A stretch of 23,617 nucleotides of DNA, from assembly GCA_965368585.1 (NCBI GenBank), contig CBDUNM010000072.1:1-23617 (forward strand), written 5' to 3'. The DNA is from JARRQB01 sp965368585 (lineage in GTDB: Bacteria; Pseudomonadota; Gammaproteobacteria; Chromatiales; Chromatiaceae). Below the pieces are notes generated by a model. That model did no database searches. It saw only the letters and a program-made list of their open reading frames with translations, and had not been told where the DNA came from. The translations under genes were made by a program, and so were the position numbers. Shown here piece by piece: positions 1 through 7,267 of this stretch; position 1 is the first letter of the stretch; each line of letters begins with the position of its first letter.

Positions 1-820
1 ATCCCGCAGGACCGTCTCCGCCGACGATCAACTGTACCTGACCGTCGCGCAGCGCCGGCGCCAGCGTTTCGAGCAGACGCAGCAGGCCCTTGGCGGGAAT
101 CAACTTGCCGAGATAGCCGAGACGCAACGGCAGGTCCGGTATCTGCCGGTTCGTCGCGCGGGGCGGGCCCGAAGGCTCACACGCGTTGTAGACGGTCCGG
201 CGCACTTCGGTGTCGGTGAAGAAGCCCTGCCGCAGATGCCGCTCCAGAACAAAGCGACTGTTGCCTACTACGGCGTCGACCCTGCGCGACGCCAGCTGAC
301 GCGGCTTGGCGTAAAGACGGCATGTGCTGCACTGCCGCTCGCAACGGCGTTCGCCGCGCATCATCTGCCCACGGGGACACAGCAGCTGGTAGTCGCGCAG
401 GGTATGAACCAGGGGCAAGCCGCGCAATCGAACCGCCCGCCAGCACCAGGCGCTCAGCCCCAACAGGTTATTGGTGTGGACCAGATCCGGTCGCAGGTCG
501 TCCAGCGCAGCGCCCAGTCGCCGGTACATGGCCGGGTTCCAGCTCTCGCGTAAATGCCAGACCGGCTTGGACCAACCGGGCAACCCACGCCACGGGTAGC
601 GACGATCCGGCGCAAGCCGCCAGCGTAGCTCCGGCATCGGCAGATAGACGACCCGCACGCCGCCGATATTGGCGCCTCCAGGGTCGGCGCCGGCCGCCAG
701 GCAAATGACCGAAACGTCGACGCCACGGCCGACCAGACCCTCGGCCAGGATCTGCAACGACCGCTCCGCCCCGCCCTGCAGGTCCGGGACGTAGTGGGTA
801 TTGACCAACGCAACCCGCAC
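1..820 (-). CDS. Glycosyltransferase family 4 (partial, 3' end outside window)
   Basis: Probably transfers a sugar from an activated donor in cell-surface polysaccharide or glycoconjugate synthesis, in the cytoplasm or at the inner membrane. The 273 visible residues read as a GT-B fold glycosyltransferase. There is an N-terminal beta strand followed by GGAERS (about 16-21), HTLRDYQLLCPRG (139-151), a cysteine cluster at 160, 164 and 167 typical of one GT4 subgroup, NSRF (187-190), and the start of the C-terminal domain at GYLGKLIPAKG (235-245). The catalytic C-terminal half is cut off by the window edge. The start is GTG at 820, six bases after the in-frame stop of the preceding gene, so translation is probably coupled. 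Substrate cannot be read from the sequence. Membership of a glycan operon with the flippase upstream is inferred from order and spacing. Confidence 0.88.
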   Translation of the reverse strand, partial: MRVALVNTHYVPDLQGGAERSLQILAEGLVGRGVDVSVICLAAGADPGGANIGGVRVVYLPMPELRWRLAPDRRYPWRGLPGWSKPVWHLRESWNPAMYRRLGAALDDLRPDLVHTNNLLGLSAWCWRAVRLRGLPLVHTLRDYQLLCPRGQMMRGERRCERQCSTCRLYAKPRQLASRRVDAVVGNSRFVLERHLRQGFFTDTEVRRTVYNACEPSGPPRATNRQIPDLPLRLGYLGKLIPAKGLLRLLETLAPALRDGQVQLIVGGDGPAG

Positions 821-826
821 CGCGCG

Positions 827-2326
827 TCAGTCGGCAAGCGCCCAGATCGGCCGCCCGTCGTAGCGGGACGCGTCGACCCCCAGCAGACCACAAAAGGTCG
901 GGGCGAAGTCCTCGATGTCAATCGGCCGCCGCACGGCGTCGGCTTGCAGACCGGCCTTCTGCATGAAAACCAGGCCCGCGTTCTCGTGGTCGCCGGTGCG
1001 GGTGCTGAGCGATTCGACCTGTATCACACCCCTGCCGGGTATCTCGGCCGAGTCGACATAACTTTCCCGATGCCACTCGACAAAGAAATCCGGAAACTCG
1101 CCGGACGCGCCGGGTTCGTACCATTCCTCCAACCGCCACAGGCGCTTCACCAGCGGCCGCCCGGAGCGCGGGTTGACCAGGCCCGAAAGCTGTTGGCTGA
1201 GCTCGTCATAGAGCGCCTCGGTCTCGGCCCCCGGCGCTACCAGCCCGGCCGGCTCGCGACCCTTCAGGTTGACACGGATACCACCGTAAACGCCATTGTT
1301 CGGGACCTGGAAGCAACGCCGCACCGCGCGATCGCCGCCCATCAGATTCTCCCTGACTCGGTTTTGTACCGGCTTCAACACCGCGCGCACCGACATCGGC
1401 ACCGCCTCCCAGACCTGGTTCAGCGCGCGATAGACGCGGCCACGTGTCTTCGCCGTGCGGGCAAGGGCGCGCAGGATGTCGTCGAGGAAATAGGTCGCCG
1501 CATAGTTCGGACGCATGCCATGGCTGGCCAGCACGAACACCGCGGCGGCAGGTCCGGCAGCGTCGATCAACGCACCGACTTCCCGATCGAGGGCCTTGTA
1601 GACGGTCAGGATGGGATCCGCCAGGTCGCCGGCCAAGCCCGGGCGATGTGCGGGATGCCCCGGATCGTGAAGATGCCAGCACTGATGTCCGACACAATGC
1701 GCCTCGGAGAAGACCGTCGCAAATAAGTCCCATTCACCGGCGAGGAGTAACTCGCGCGACAGGGCGCCCTTACGCTCGATACGCCGCAATAGACCGTTCG
1801 TCAATTCACGAAACCCGGCAACGCCGCGCCCCGGCCGATCGCAAGGGCCGACCGGGTCGGTGCCGTAGCGCTTGCGGATGTCCGCGGCGAGCCTTTCCGG
1901 CCACCCGTGGAACCCCACCTTCCAGTCCGCGTCGTGGGTACCCCAGTCCACCAGATGGAAGCCGTTGATATCGCGTGTCAGCCGGCTCTTGGGAACGTCG
2001 ATGACACCCACCCGCATGCCGGCATCGCTCAAGTGACGCCAGAACGGCTCCCCGCGGATATCGGCGGTTTCCATCTCACGGGTTTTATAGGTGCCGGGGA
2101 TCAGCTGCCGGTAAGCGAACCGGCCATGCGATACCGCTCGGCGACCGGTGTAGAACGAGGGCCAGATCGCGCCGACGTATAGCCCCGGCGGGTTATGCGT
2201 TGCCGCGTACGCGGCCGTTTCGAGCAAGCGCGCGAATACCGGCAGCTCGCCCGCGCGGGCCCAGCGTGTGACGAGGTCCTTGTCGGCGGAATCAAGCCCT
2301 ATGAACAGTATCTTCGACTTCACCAT
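827..2326 (-). CDS. Alkaline-phosphatase-superfamily protein (type I phosphodiesterase/nucleotide pyrophosphatase-like)
   Basis: This 499-residue protein has the alkaline-phosphatase-like phosphodiesterase fold. An opening strand carries a metal-ligand Asp (FIGLDSAD, D12). A nucleophile region follows at NPPGLYVGAIWPSFYTG (45-61), then SEAHCVGHQCWHLHD (207-221) and ASHGMRPN (267-274). In classical members the nucleophile region carries a Thr or Ser and the last motif reads SDHG. Here the Asp of SDHG is Ser and the nucleophile is not obvious, so the metal site may differ or be subfamily-specific. I chose ATG at 2326 because it overlaps the upstream flippase stop by one base (TGATG) and starts directly before the first beta strand; a reading extended to 2413 has no family-like sequence. 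Its place between flippase and glycosyltransferase suggests it modifies a glycan or lipid-linked intermediate. That role is inference. Confidence 0.85.
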   Translation of the reverse strand: MVKSKILFIGLDSADKDLVTRWARAGELPVFARLLETAAYAATHNPPGLYVGAIWPSFYTGRRAVSHGRFAYRQLIPGTYKTREMETADIRGEPFWRHLSDAGMRVGVIDVPKSRLTRDINGFHLVDWGTHDADWKVGFHGWPERLAADIRKRYGTDPVGPCDRPGRGVAGFRELTNGLLRRIERKGALSRELLLAGEWDLFATVFSEAHCVGHQCWHLHDPGHPAHRPGLAGDLADPILTVYKALDREVGALIDAAGPAAAVFVLASHGMRPNYAATYFLDDILRALARTAKTRGRVYRALNQVWEAVPMSVRAVLKPVQNRVRENLMGGDRAVRRCFQVPNNGVYGGIRVNLKGREPAGLVAPGAETEALYDELSQQLSGLVNPRSGRPLVKRLWRLEEWYEPGASGEFPDFFVEWHRESYVDSAEIPGRGVIQVESLSTRTGDHENAGLVFMQKAGLQADAVRRPIDIEDFAPTFCGLLGVDASRYDGRPIWALAD

Positions 2327-3738
2327 CAAGCTCCGCGGGAGGATGTCCAGGGAAAGGGGACACAGCGGCGGCGCCCGAGGCCAAACCAGATCAGCGACGG
2401 AAGTACTGCACAAAGCGCCGCGCCGGGTCTTTGCAGGGGAACGCCGTAGAACACCGCCGCGCTGACTCCGAGCACCGACAGCCCGATCAGTGCGGGAGCC
2501 CGGCCCGCGATCGCGCCGGCACGTACCAGCAGTTCCAGTCCGATGACCAAAGCCACCAGGGTCGCAAGCGCCAGCGCGACCGCGATGGCGTGGATCGGCG
2601 CCAAATCTCCTGCAGTTCTACCGAGCCACAGTACCAGAATCTGCAGCGCCGTCGCCAGCCCGATCGCGGCCAGCGCCGAGCGACGCCGGCCGATCTGATT
2701 CAAGCCGTCGAGGACCAGCCAGAAGGCGGCCATTGGACCCAGCAACCACACCAGCAGCAGAAAGATCCGACCGGTCTCGAGGTAGTCTGCCCCAAACACC
2801 CAGGCAATGGGGGCCGGTCCGATGCCGCTGACGAGCACTGCAACCAGGCCGCCGCCAAGCAACCCGGCCTGGATGGCTGGCGCAAGCTGATTGGCACCAC
2901 GCTCACCATAGCGAACCGCACGGGTCAAGGAAGTACGCATCGCCTGCGCGAGCGACGCCGGCAGGATCAGGCCTGCTGCCAGCAACTGCACGGCGATCGC
3001 GTAGTTCGCCAGCTGCGCGCCGGCGGCCAGTTCTCGGACGGCGATGATCCCCAGCTGCAGGTAGCCCATCCGCAGCCATTGACTGAGCATTGGCAGCGTG
3101 GACCAGCGCGCTACCGCGCACATCAGACGACGGCTTCTGCCGAAGCGCAGTTTCCCTTCGACCCGCTCGACGAAATGACGGATCAGCAGCGCCTCCGCAA
3201 ACCACACCAAGGGATGGAGCAGGCAAAGACCGAGCAATCCCCCACCCTGCGTGAGCCAGACCACGCCCAGCGCGAACTCGCCGCCGCGCGCTACGCCCTC
3301 GAACAAGGGTATGCGACGTGCGTCCTCTCGCGCGACCATGACCTGCCTGAGCCAAAATACATAGCTACGCGGGATTACCGCCAGAAACAAGAGCATGACG
3401 GCCGCACCGTCCCGATCGAGCCCCTCGCGGACCAGCAAATAGCCCAACCCGACTACCGCGACGACGGCAACGGCCCCGGCGCGGACCGTCATGCTGTGTT
3501 GCAGAAAGCGCGCCCAGCCTCCACCGCCCCGACCACGCCGTTCGGCGAGAAAAACCGCTTGACCGTAGGCGGCGAAGCCGCTGAACAGCATGTAGAAGGC
3601 GAACCCGTAGGTATAGATCGCCACATCGTGCGGTGCGAGCAGGCGCGTCAGAATGGCCAGATACAACAGGCGAATGGAGCGAGCGAGGAGGCTCGCGCCG
3701 AACAGGGCCAGGGTGTTACCGCGGAGCGAAATACGCAC
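2326..3738 (-). CDS. Wzx-type polysaccharide flippase / MOP-superfamily membrane protein
   Basis: This 470-residue, strongly hydrophobic protein has roughly twelve predicted membrane helices and the loop pattern of the MOP/RfbX polysaccharide exporter group. The N-terminal segment reads LFGASLLARSIRLLYLAILTR, followed by a YGFAFYMLFSGFAAYGQ helix. The mid-protein amphipathic stretch LRMGYLQLGIIAVRELAAGAQ resembles the subunit-middle helix of these flippases. Members move undecaprenyl-linked oligosaccharide across the inner membrane. It is the first gene of the minus-strand glycan block and shares one base with the next gene. The start at 3738 is GTG with no clear Shine-Dalgarno sequence, so the true start could be a little downstream. 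The transported glycan cannot be deduced. Confidence 0.87.
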   Translation of the reverse strand: MRISLRGNTLALFGASLLARSIRLLYLAILTRLLAPHDVAIYTYGFAFYMLFSGFAAYGQAVFLAERRGRGGGGWARFLQHSMTVRAGAVAVVAVVGLGYLLVREGLDRDGAAVMLLFLAVIPRSYVFWLRQVMVAREDARRIPLFEGVARGGEFALGVVWLTQGGGLLGLCLLHPLVWFAEALLIRHFVERVEGKLRFGRSRRLMCAVARWSTLPMLSQWLRMGYLQLGIIAVRELAAGAQLANYAIAVQLLAAGLILPASLAQAMRTSLTRAVRYGERGANQLAPAIQAGLLGGGLVAVLVSGIGPAPIAWVFGADYLETGRIFLLLVWLLGPMAAFWLVLDGLNQIGRRRSALAAIGLATALQILVLWLGRTAGDLAPIHAIAVALALATLVALVIGLELLVRAGAIAGRAPALIGLSVLGVSAAVFYGVPLQRPGAALCAVLPSLIWFGLGRRRCVPFPWTSSRGA

Positions 3739-4014
3739 TAAAGACTAGGCTCGGAGGCAAACGATTGTCCGCTATCGCGCGAGTCCAACGGTGCCGCTCA
3801 ATGAATGAGCGAAAAGCCTAACAGCGCGGGTATCCGCTAGCAAGCACCGGGAGGAATGACGGCTCGGATACGGGCGTTGAGCGGGTTGCCGCCAAGCTGC
3901 AAGGCCTACTCGGTCGCTTTTGAGTCCCTCGCCCTAACCCGCTCACGGCCGGGAGAGGCAACTCCTGTCACAGCCTTCAAGGACAGGCTAAGGACTTCGC
4001 CCCTGGTAGAGCAA
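3739..4014. other. Intergenic region between glycan block and hydrolase gene, no gene seen
   Basis: These 276 bases lie upstream of the flippase and downstream of the hydrolase, both on the minus strand. No convincing gene is present. Read on the minus strand just past the hydrolase stop, a six-pair hairpin (CCTGTC/GACAGG) lies about 30-60 bases downstream, without a T-tract, so it is only a weak terminator candidate. Around 3926-3958 a CCCTCGCCCTAACCC ... GGGAGAGG arrangement resembles worn copies of C-rich intergenic palindromes common in proteobacteria. Confidence 0.4.
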
Positions 4015-5094
4015 TCATCGCAGAAGCAGATCCAGTGTCGGGATCAGCCACGTAGCTGGACTTTCGATAGGTCGCCCGCCGTACTCGATCACAAAGTCGA
4101 TTGCTTGTCGGATTGCGTAGTCGTGCTGATCGTGAATGGCGCGGGGATTAGGTATCTTCCGATCAAAGTAAGACGTATGTGTGGTGACATATCTCAGGTC
4201 GACATAATCCCAGCCCCGGTCAATCTCTTCTACAGCGGTATTGTCCATGTTGACGGCAGAATGATACGGCACATAGTCTGACTCGATATTCTCCTTCTCT
4301 ATGAACGAACTGACGTCATGGAATTCGGTATGAAAAAGTATATTGCCGGAATCCAAGTGCCACGCGGACTCGCCATCGCTAAACGCGATCGCCGCCGTAT
4401 GCATAGGATCGATGATACGCGCCCTGAACTCCGTCGTGCTCTCAACCGAGCGCAACCAATCGTAGTGCGCGAAATAAGCAGCGTCTCCGTACAGCATCTG
4501 GTGGCCGGCTACCGTGTCGAGAAAAGCGGTCGCCCAATCCAGGAACGGACTGAGTTGTACACCGTGATGGGGCGAATCAATCGTCACGAATATATCCACG
4601 CCCATTGCACTATTTTCTTGAACAAACATGGTGCGGGCGACGATACCTCCCATCGAACCGCCAATGATCGCCAGTTCGTAGTCTGGATGTCCGTCACCAT
4701 CCCCATCGACGGCGCCGCTGGCCGCGATTAGCCCATCCAGGTACCGGACAAATTCGGCTAAATTGTCCGCGTTGTTCTTGAGATCGGCTTTGCCATCGAC
4801 GTAATCGAATACAATGATATCGAAGCCGCGATCCGACAGAGGTATCGCGAGATTGCCCAGTTCACCGTTCAGATCGTCAATCGGATGAGCGTTGTTGACG
4901 GTATCGTATCCCTTGACCATGATAACGGGCTTATCCAATTTGCCCGCAACACGCCAGGCAGTGAGGTAACCCGCATGTCCGTTCACCGGATCGCTGTCGT
5001 ACACTTTTTCGGATGCCAACGTCGCCTCATTAGCCGCCAGCAAGGCCGTCAGAATAGATGCCCGAATCAAGCCGATATGCGCAGTGATTTTCAT
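4015..5094 (-). CDS. Secreted alpha/beta hydrolase, lipase/esterase-like
   Basis: A 359-residue exported hydrolase. The first 27 residues form a signal peptide (charged start, then SILTALLAAN and a likely cut near LAS). The nucleophile elbow is GGSMGG (145-150, Ser147), and SPHHG (174-178) follows at the spacing seen in lipase-like PGAP1/DUF676-type folds. A loop DGDGDGHPD (130-138), just before the nucleophile strand, looks like a calcium-binding EF/dockerin-type loop. The C-terminal HDQHDYA probably supplies the catalytic His. An AAGGAG Shine-Dalgarno lies five bases before the ATG. Base composition is clearly richer in A+T than its neighbours, which suggests horizontal acquisition. It sits alone, separated from both neighbours. 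Substrate (lipid, polyester or other ester) is unknown. Confidence 0.82.
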   Translation of the reverse strand: MKITAHIGLIRASILTALLAANEATLASEKVYDSDPVNGHAGYLTAWRVAGKLDKPVIMVKGYDTVNNAHPIDDLNGELGNLAIPLSDRGFDIIVFDYVDGKADLKNNADNLAEFVRYLDGLIAASGAVDGDGDGHPDYELAIIGGSMGGIVARTMFVQENSAMGVDIFVTIDSPHHGVQLSPFLDWATAFLDTVAGHQMLYGDAAYFAHYDWLRSVESTTEFRARIIDPMHTAAIAFSDGESAWHLDSGNILFHTEFHDVSSFIEKENIESDYVPYHSAVNMDNTAVEEIDRGWDYVDLRYVTTHTSYFDRKIPNPRAIHDQHDYAIRQAIDFVIEYGGRPIESPATWLIPTLDLLLR

Positions 5095-5169
5095 TTGAGC
5101 TCCTTTGTTTCCACCGCGTGACGCCCATACGAGTTGTTCGAGAACGGAATTATCAAGAGAATCACCAAT

Positions 5170-5301
5170 AAAGCCTCACGTTTCCAGTGCCTCCTGCCGG
5201 GTAAAGCTTTCAGTGGCCCGCCGTGAACACATCCATGTAGGCTCGCCTGCTGCTTCCCTGGCGCAAACGGTCACTTGAACCTTCACCCGACATGAGGCTT
5301 T
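5170..5301. repeat. 132-bp palindrome-ended intergenic repeat (REP/MITE-like)
   Basis: The stretch is bounded by a perfect nine-base inverted repeat, AAAGCCTCA (5170-5178) and TGAGGCTTT (5293-5301). The interior, read on the minus strand, contains GCCAGGGAAGCAGCAGGC and ACATGGATGTGTTCACGG. These resemble phrases I associate with REP-like intergenic repeats in gammaproteobacterial genomes; that resemblance is from memory and untested. It lies fully between two minus-strand genes. Only one copy is in the window. Confidence 0.42.
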
Positions 5302-5314
5302 ACCAACGCATTTA

Positions 5315-6220
5315 TTAATAACCACTGCGACCCGCCCAACCGCAAGTACCCAGCGGGGTATCGGTCCGGGCGTGAAGCGGAAAGCCATCCACGCCCTTGA
5401 GCCCGTCGCGAAGTTTGCCGACCCGTTGCAGAAAATGTGTTCTTTGCGCAGGGGTCAATGCCGCGTTCAACCGCACGGCCAGCTGGACACTCTTGCGCCG
5501 GATCTGCTCGACCCTGTGCGCGAGCTCGGCCGGTCGGTCGGCCAAATCGACCCACCACGCTGTGATGAATGACTGCAATGCCCCCTGTACGGGCGTTTCG
5601 CGGAGCAGGCGAATCAAGCGGTCCTGCTGCTGGCGACGATACGCCAACCAGTCTGCGGCTATCTCCGGCATAACCGATATCGCGTTGTCGACGAGCGCAA
5701 CCTGGTCCCGCGACAGGTTACCGGTCCAGCGCTCGATGCGCTCAACGTATCGCTCGATGCGCTCCGCTCGACGCTGCGTCGGGTCGTCCGGCAGGTAGTC
5801 TGCCGCGTATTCGCGGTTTCGTTCCTCCAGCTGCCGGGCCAGATGCGTCACCTGCTCCGGGGTGATTTCGGCAAGTACCCGCGCCGCCAACGGCGCAGCG
5901 AGTCGCGCATGCGCGCGGTACAGCCGATCTGCCGACTCGGCCAGGCAGATCAGTCCGTCGACCGTCAAACCGGCGCGCGCTTGAACTGCGAGCGCGTCCA
6001 GCAGCGCGACGACGTCCGGCAACAAGCGGTCTCGGTGTTGCTCGAGCATGCGGCCGAACTCACCCCGCCAAGCTTCACGCTGCGCGGTACTGGCATCGAC
6101 CAGCCGGCTGGCCCAGCGGTGCGCCAGCCAGTCGGCGTTTTCGTACAGTATCTTTGTTTGACTGCAACCGCCGGCGACCAGCGCCAACAAAAGAATCGCC
6201 AGCTTCGGTACGAAAGACAT
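5315..6220 (-). CDS. DUF6279-like lipoprotein
   Basis: This 301-residue predicted lipoprotein starts with a short charged segment, a hydrophobic stretch (LAILLLALVAGG) and Cys19 in a lipobox-like VAGGC context. The mature part is almost wholly helical and charged, with long Arg/Glu-rich helices, including a run around DPTQRRAERIERYVERIERW that is probably coiled coil. The pattern, with CSQTKILYENADWLAHRW near the N terminus and repeated WxxxLxxxQ-like helices, fits the DUF6279 family of unknown function. The protein probably sits on the periplasmic face of an envelope membrane. An AAGGA ribosome binding site precedes the ATG, and the terminal repeat of a MITE-like element ends at that same site. 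Any promoter must therefore lie inside or beyond the element. No operon partner is visible. Confidence 0.8.
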   Translation of the reverse strand: MSFVPKLAILLLALVAGGCSQTKILYENADWLAHRWASRLVDASTAQREAWRGEFGRMLEQHRDRLLPDVVALLDALAVQARAGLTVDGLICLAESADRLYRAHARLAAPLAARVLAEITPEQVTHLARQLEERNREYAADYLPDDPTQRRAERIERYVERIERWTGNLSRDQVALVDNAISVMPEIAADWLAYRRQQQDRLIRLLRETPVQGALQSFITAWWVDLADRPAELAHRVEQIRRKSVQLAVRLNAALTPAQRTHFLQRVGKLRDGLKGVDGFPLHARTDTPLGTCGWAGRSGY

Positions 6221-6233
6221 AATGCGCCATCCT

Positions 6234-6402
6234 TAGGAGGCTGTCGGATTTTGGACGAATCTGCTGTTAAGACGGGAGAGCGGTACAAATAATATCCCGG
6301 GATTTTCGTTACATAGGCCCACTGTGCGCCTCAAAGCCGCAAACGTTTAGCCTCACTCTCCCGCCTTCTCGCTAGAATCTCCCATAACCCGACAGCCTCC
6401 TA
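6234..6402. mobile_element. MITE-like element, 169 bp, with terminal inverted repeats
   Basis: The ends are a perfect 14-base inverted repeat: TAGGAGGCTGTCGG at 6234-6247 and its complement at 6389-6402. The similarity continues inward imperfectly for about 45 bases, including a matching GACGGGAGAG / GGCGGGAGAG block on each arm. The centre is short and non-coding. This is the architecture of a non-autonomous miniature inverted-repeat element. No transposase is present and no certain target duplication could be picked out. It abuts the ribosome binding site of the minus-strand lipoprotein gene. Confidence 0.7.
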
Positions 6403-6722
6403 GACAAGCTATACGACCAAGTGCAGCCCCGGTGTTCGTTACCCCGGGACCCTGCCGCTCACCCGCCTATACTGACGTATTGCAGGATCTAACGTTTCCC
6501 GTGTTATCACGCGGTTATGTCCTGTGCTGCAAACGAATACCAGTTCGATCCGGTGACACTCAGCAAGTTCATATCGCCTCTGAGCGATCCGGTTTTATTT
6601 CGCGGCTACGGTCGACCCGGAGACCCCGCTGTCGGTTGATCGGGATCATTGTTCTTTTCGCTGCCGCCGTACTTATACTGAGGTAAACGCCGCCAAGGCG
6701 CGGACGATGGAGTGCCGCCAAA
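6403..6722. other. 320-base intergenic stretch, no convincing gene
   Basis: Between the MITE-like element and the TsaA-fold gene I see no supported gene. An 84-codon GTG-initiated frame (6432-6686) lacks a ribosome binding site and family features, although its end is hydrophobic. The last 75 bases carry a possible sigma-70 promoter for the downstream gene. Confidence 0.4.
6649..6679 (+). promoter_or_regulatory. Possible sigma-70 promoter for the TsaA-fold gene
   Basis: TTGTTC at 6649-6654 and TATACT at 6674-6679 match -35 and -10 consensus reasonably well. The 19-base spacer is longer than ideal. The inferred start of transcription would be about 35 bases before the ATG at 6723. Confidence 0.3.
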
Positions 6723-7160
6723 ATGCACCGCGCGATTACGCTGTTCCCACTGCTGCTCGCCGCCTGCCTCGTTCTGGCGGAGTCACCCGCACTGACCCGT
6801 ACCAGCCCCGTGTACCAGGTCTGGCCTATCGGTTGGATACGTAAAACGGAGCACCGTACTTACATCGAGGTGGAACCGCGATACATGGACGCTTTGCTCG
6901 GTGTGGAGGATCTCGATGCCATATGGGTGCTCTACTGGTTCGACCGAAACGACACACCCGCAAAACGTTCGATCCTCCAGATACACCCGCGCCATGACCT
7001 GCAGAATCCCTTGCGAGGCGTGTTTGCTACCCGCGCGCCGGTGCGGCCGAACCTCATTGCCCTCAGTCGGTGCCGGATAATCTCGGTGGTAAAGAATGTG
7101 ATCGAGATCGATGACATCGATGCCTTTCCCGACACGCCGGTGCTCGACATCAAACCTTAA
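6723..7160 (+). CDS. TsaA/TrmO-fold protein with an N-terminal lipoprotein-type signal
   Basis: A 145-residue protein. From about residue 31 it follows the TsaA/TrmO fold, the S-adenosylmethionine-dependent methyltransferase family that modifies t6A37 in tRNA-Thr: VWPIGWIRKT, then GVEDLDAIWVLYWFDR, GVFATRAPVRPNLIALS, and a C-terminal FPDTPVLDIKP. In the family the SAM/active-site segment usually reads RSPxRPNPIGLS; here Pro and Gly are Leu and Ala. It stops directly after DIKP, where relatives normally continue with Tyr. Residues 1-15 (MHRAITLFPLLLAAC) form a charged-then-hydrophobic segment ending in a textbook LAAC lipobox, which is unexpected for a tRNA enzyme. GGAG lies ten bases before the ATG. 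A GTG at 6810 would give a cytoplasmic form but has no visible ribosome binding site. Fold assignment is firm; function and location are open. Confidence 0.75.
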   Translation: MHRAITLFPLLLAACLVLAESPALTRTSPVYQVWPIGWIRKTEHRTYIEVEPRYMDALLGVEDLDAIWVLYWFDRNDTPAKRSILQIHPRHDLQNPLRGVFATRAPVRPNLIALSRCRIISVVKNVIEIDDIDAFPDTPVLDIKP

Positions 7161-7267
7161 ACGCGCGCAGCACTGCTTGCAGACGCTTCGGCAGTTGCAA
7201 TCAGTAGTGGGCCATGCGATATGCTACCGGAGTGTAGAATCCATTCGGAGCCACGAGCCGTGACGCC

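Noticed and set aside
794..1726. Long plus-strand frame (310 codons) opposite the phosphodiesterase-like gene
   Set aside because: Antisense shadow of a GC-rich gene; no family features, while the minus-strand frame reads a coherent fold with coupled starts.
2431..3741. Plus-strand frame of 436 codons, very rich in Gln/Arg/His
   Set aside because: Composition is what the complement of a Leu/Ala-rich membrane protein gives; the flippase on the minus strand explains the DNA.
5176..5388. 70-codon minus-strand frame
   Set aside because: It runs through the 132-base repeat and into the end of the lipoprotein gene; the translated repeat explains it.
6432..6686. 84-codon plus-strand frame with hydrophobic end
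   Set aside because: No ribosome binding site and no family features; likely intergenic.
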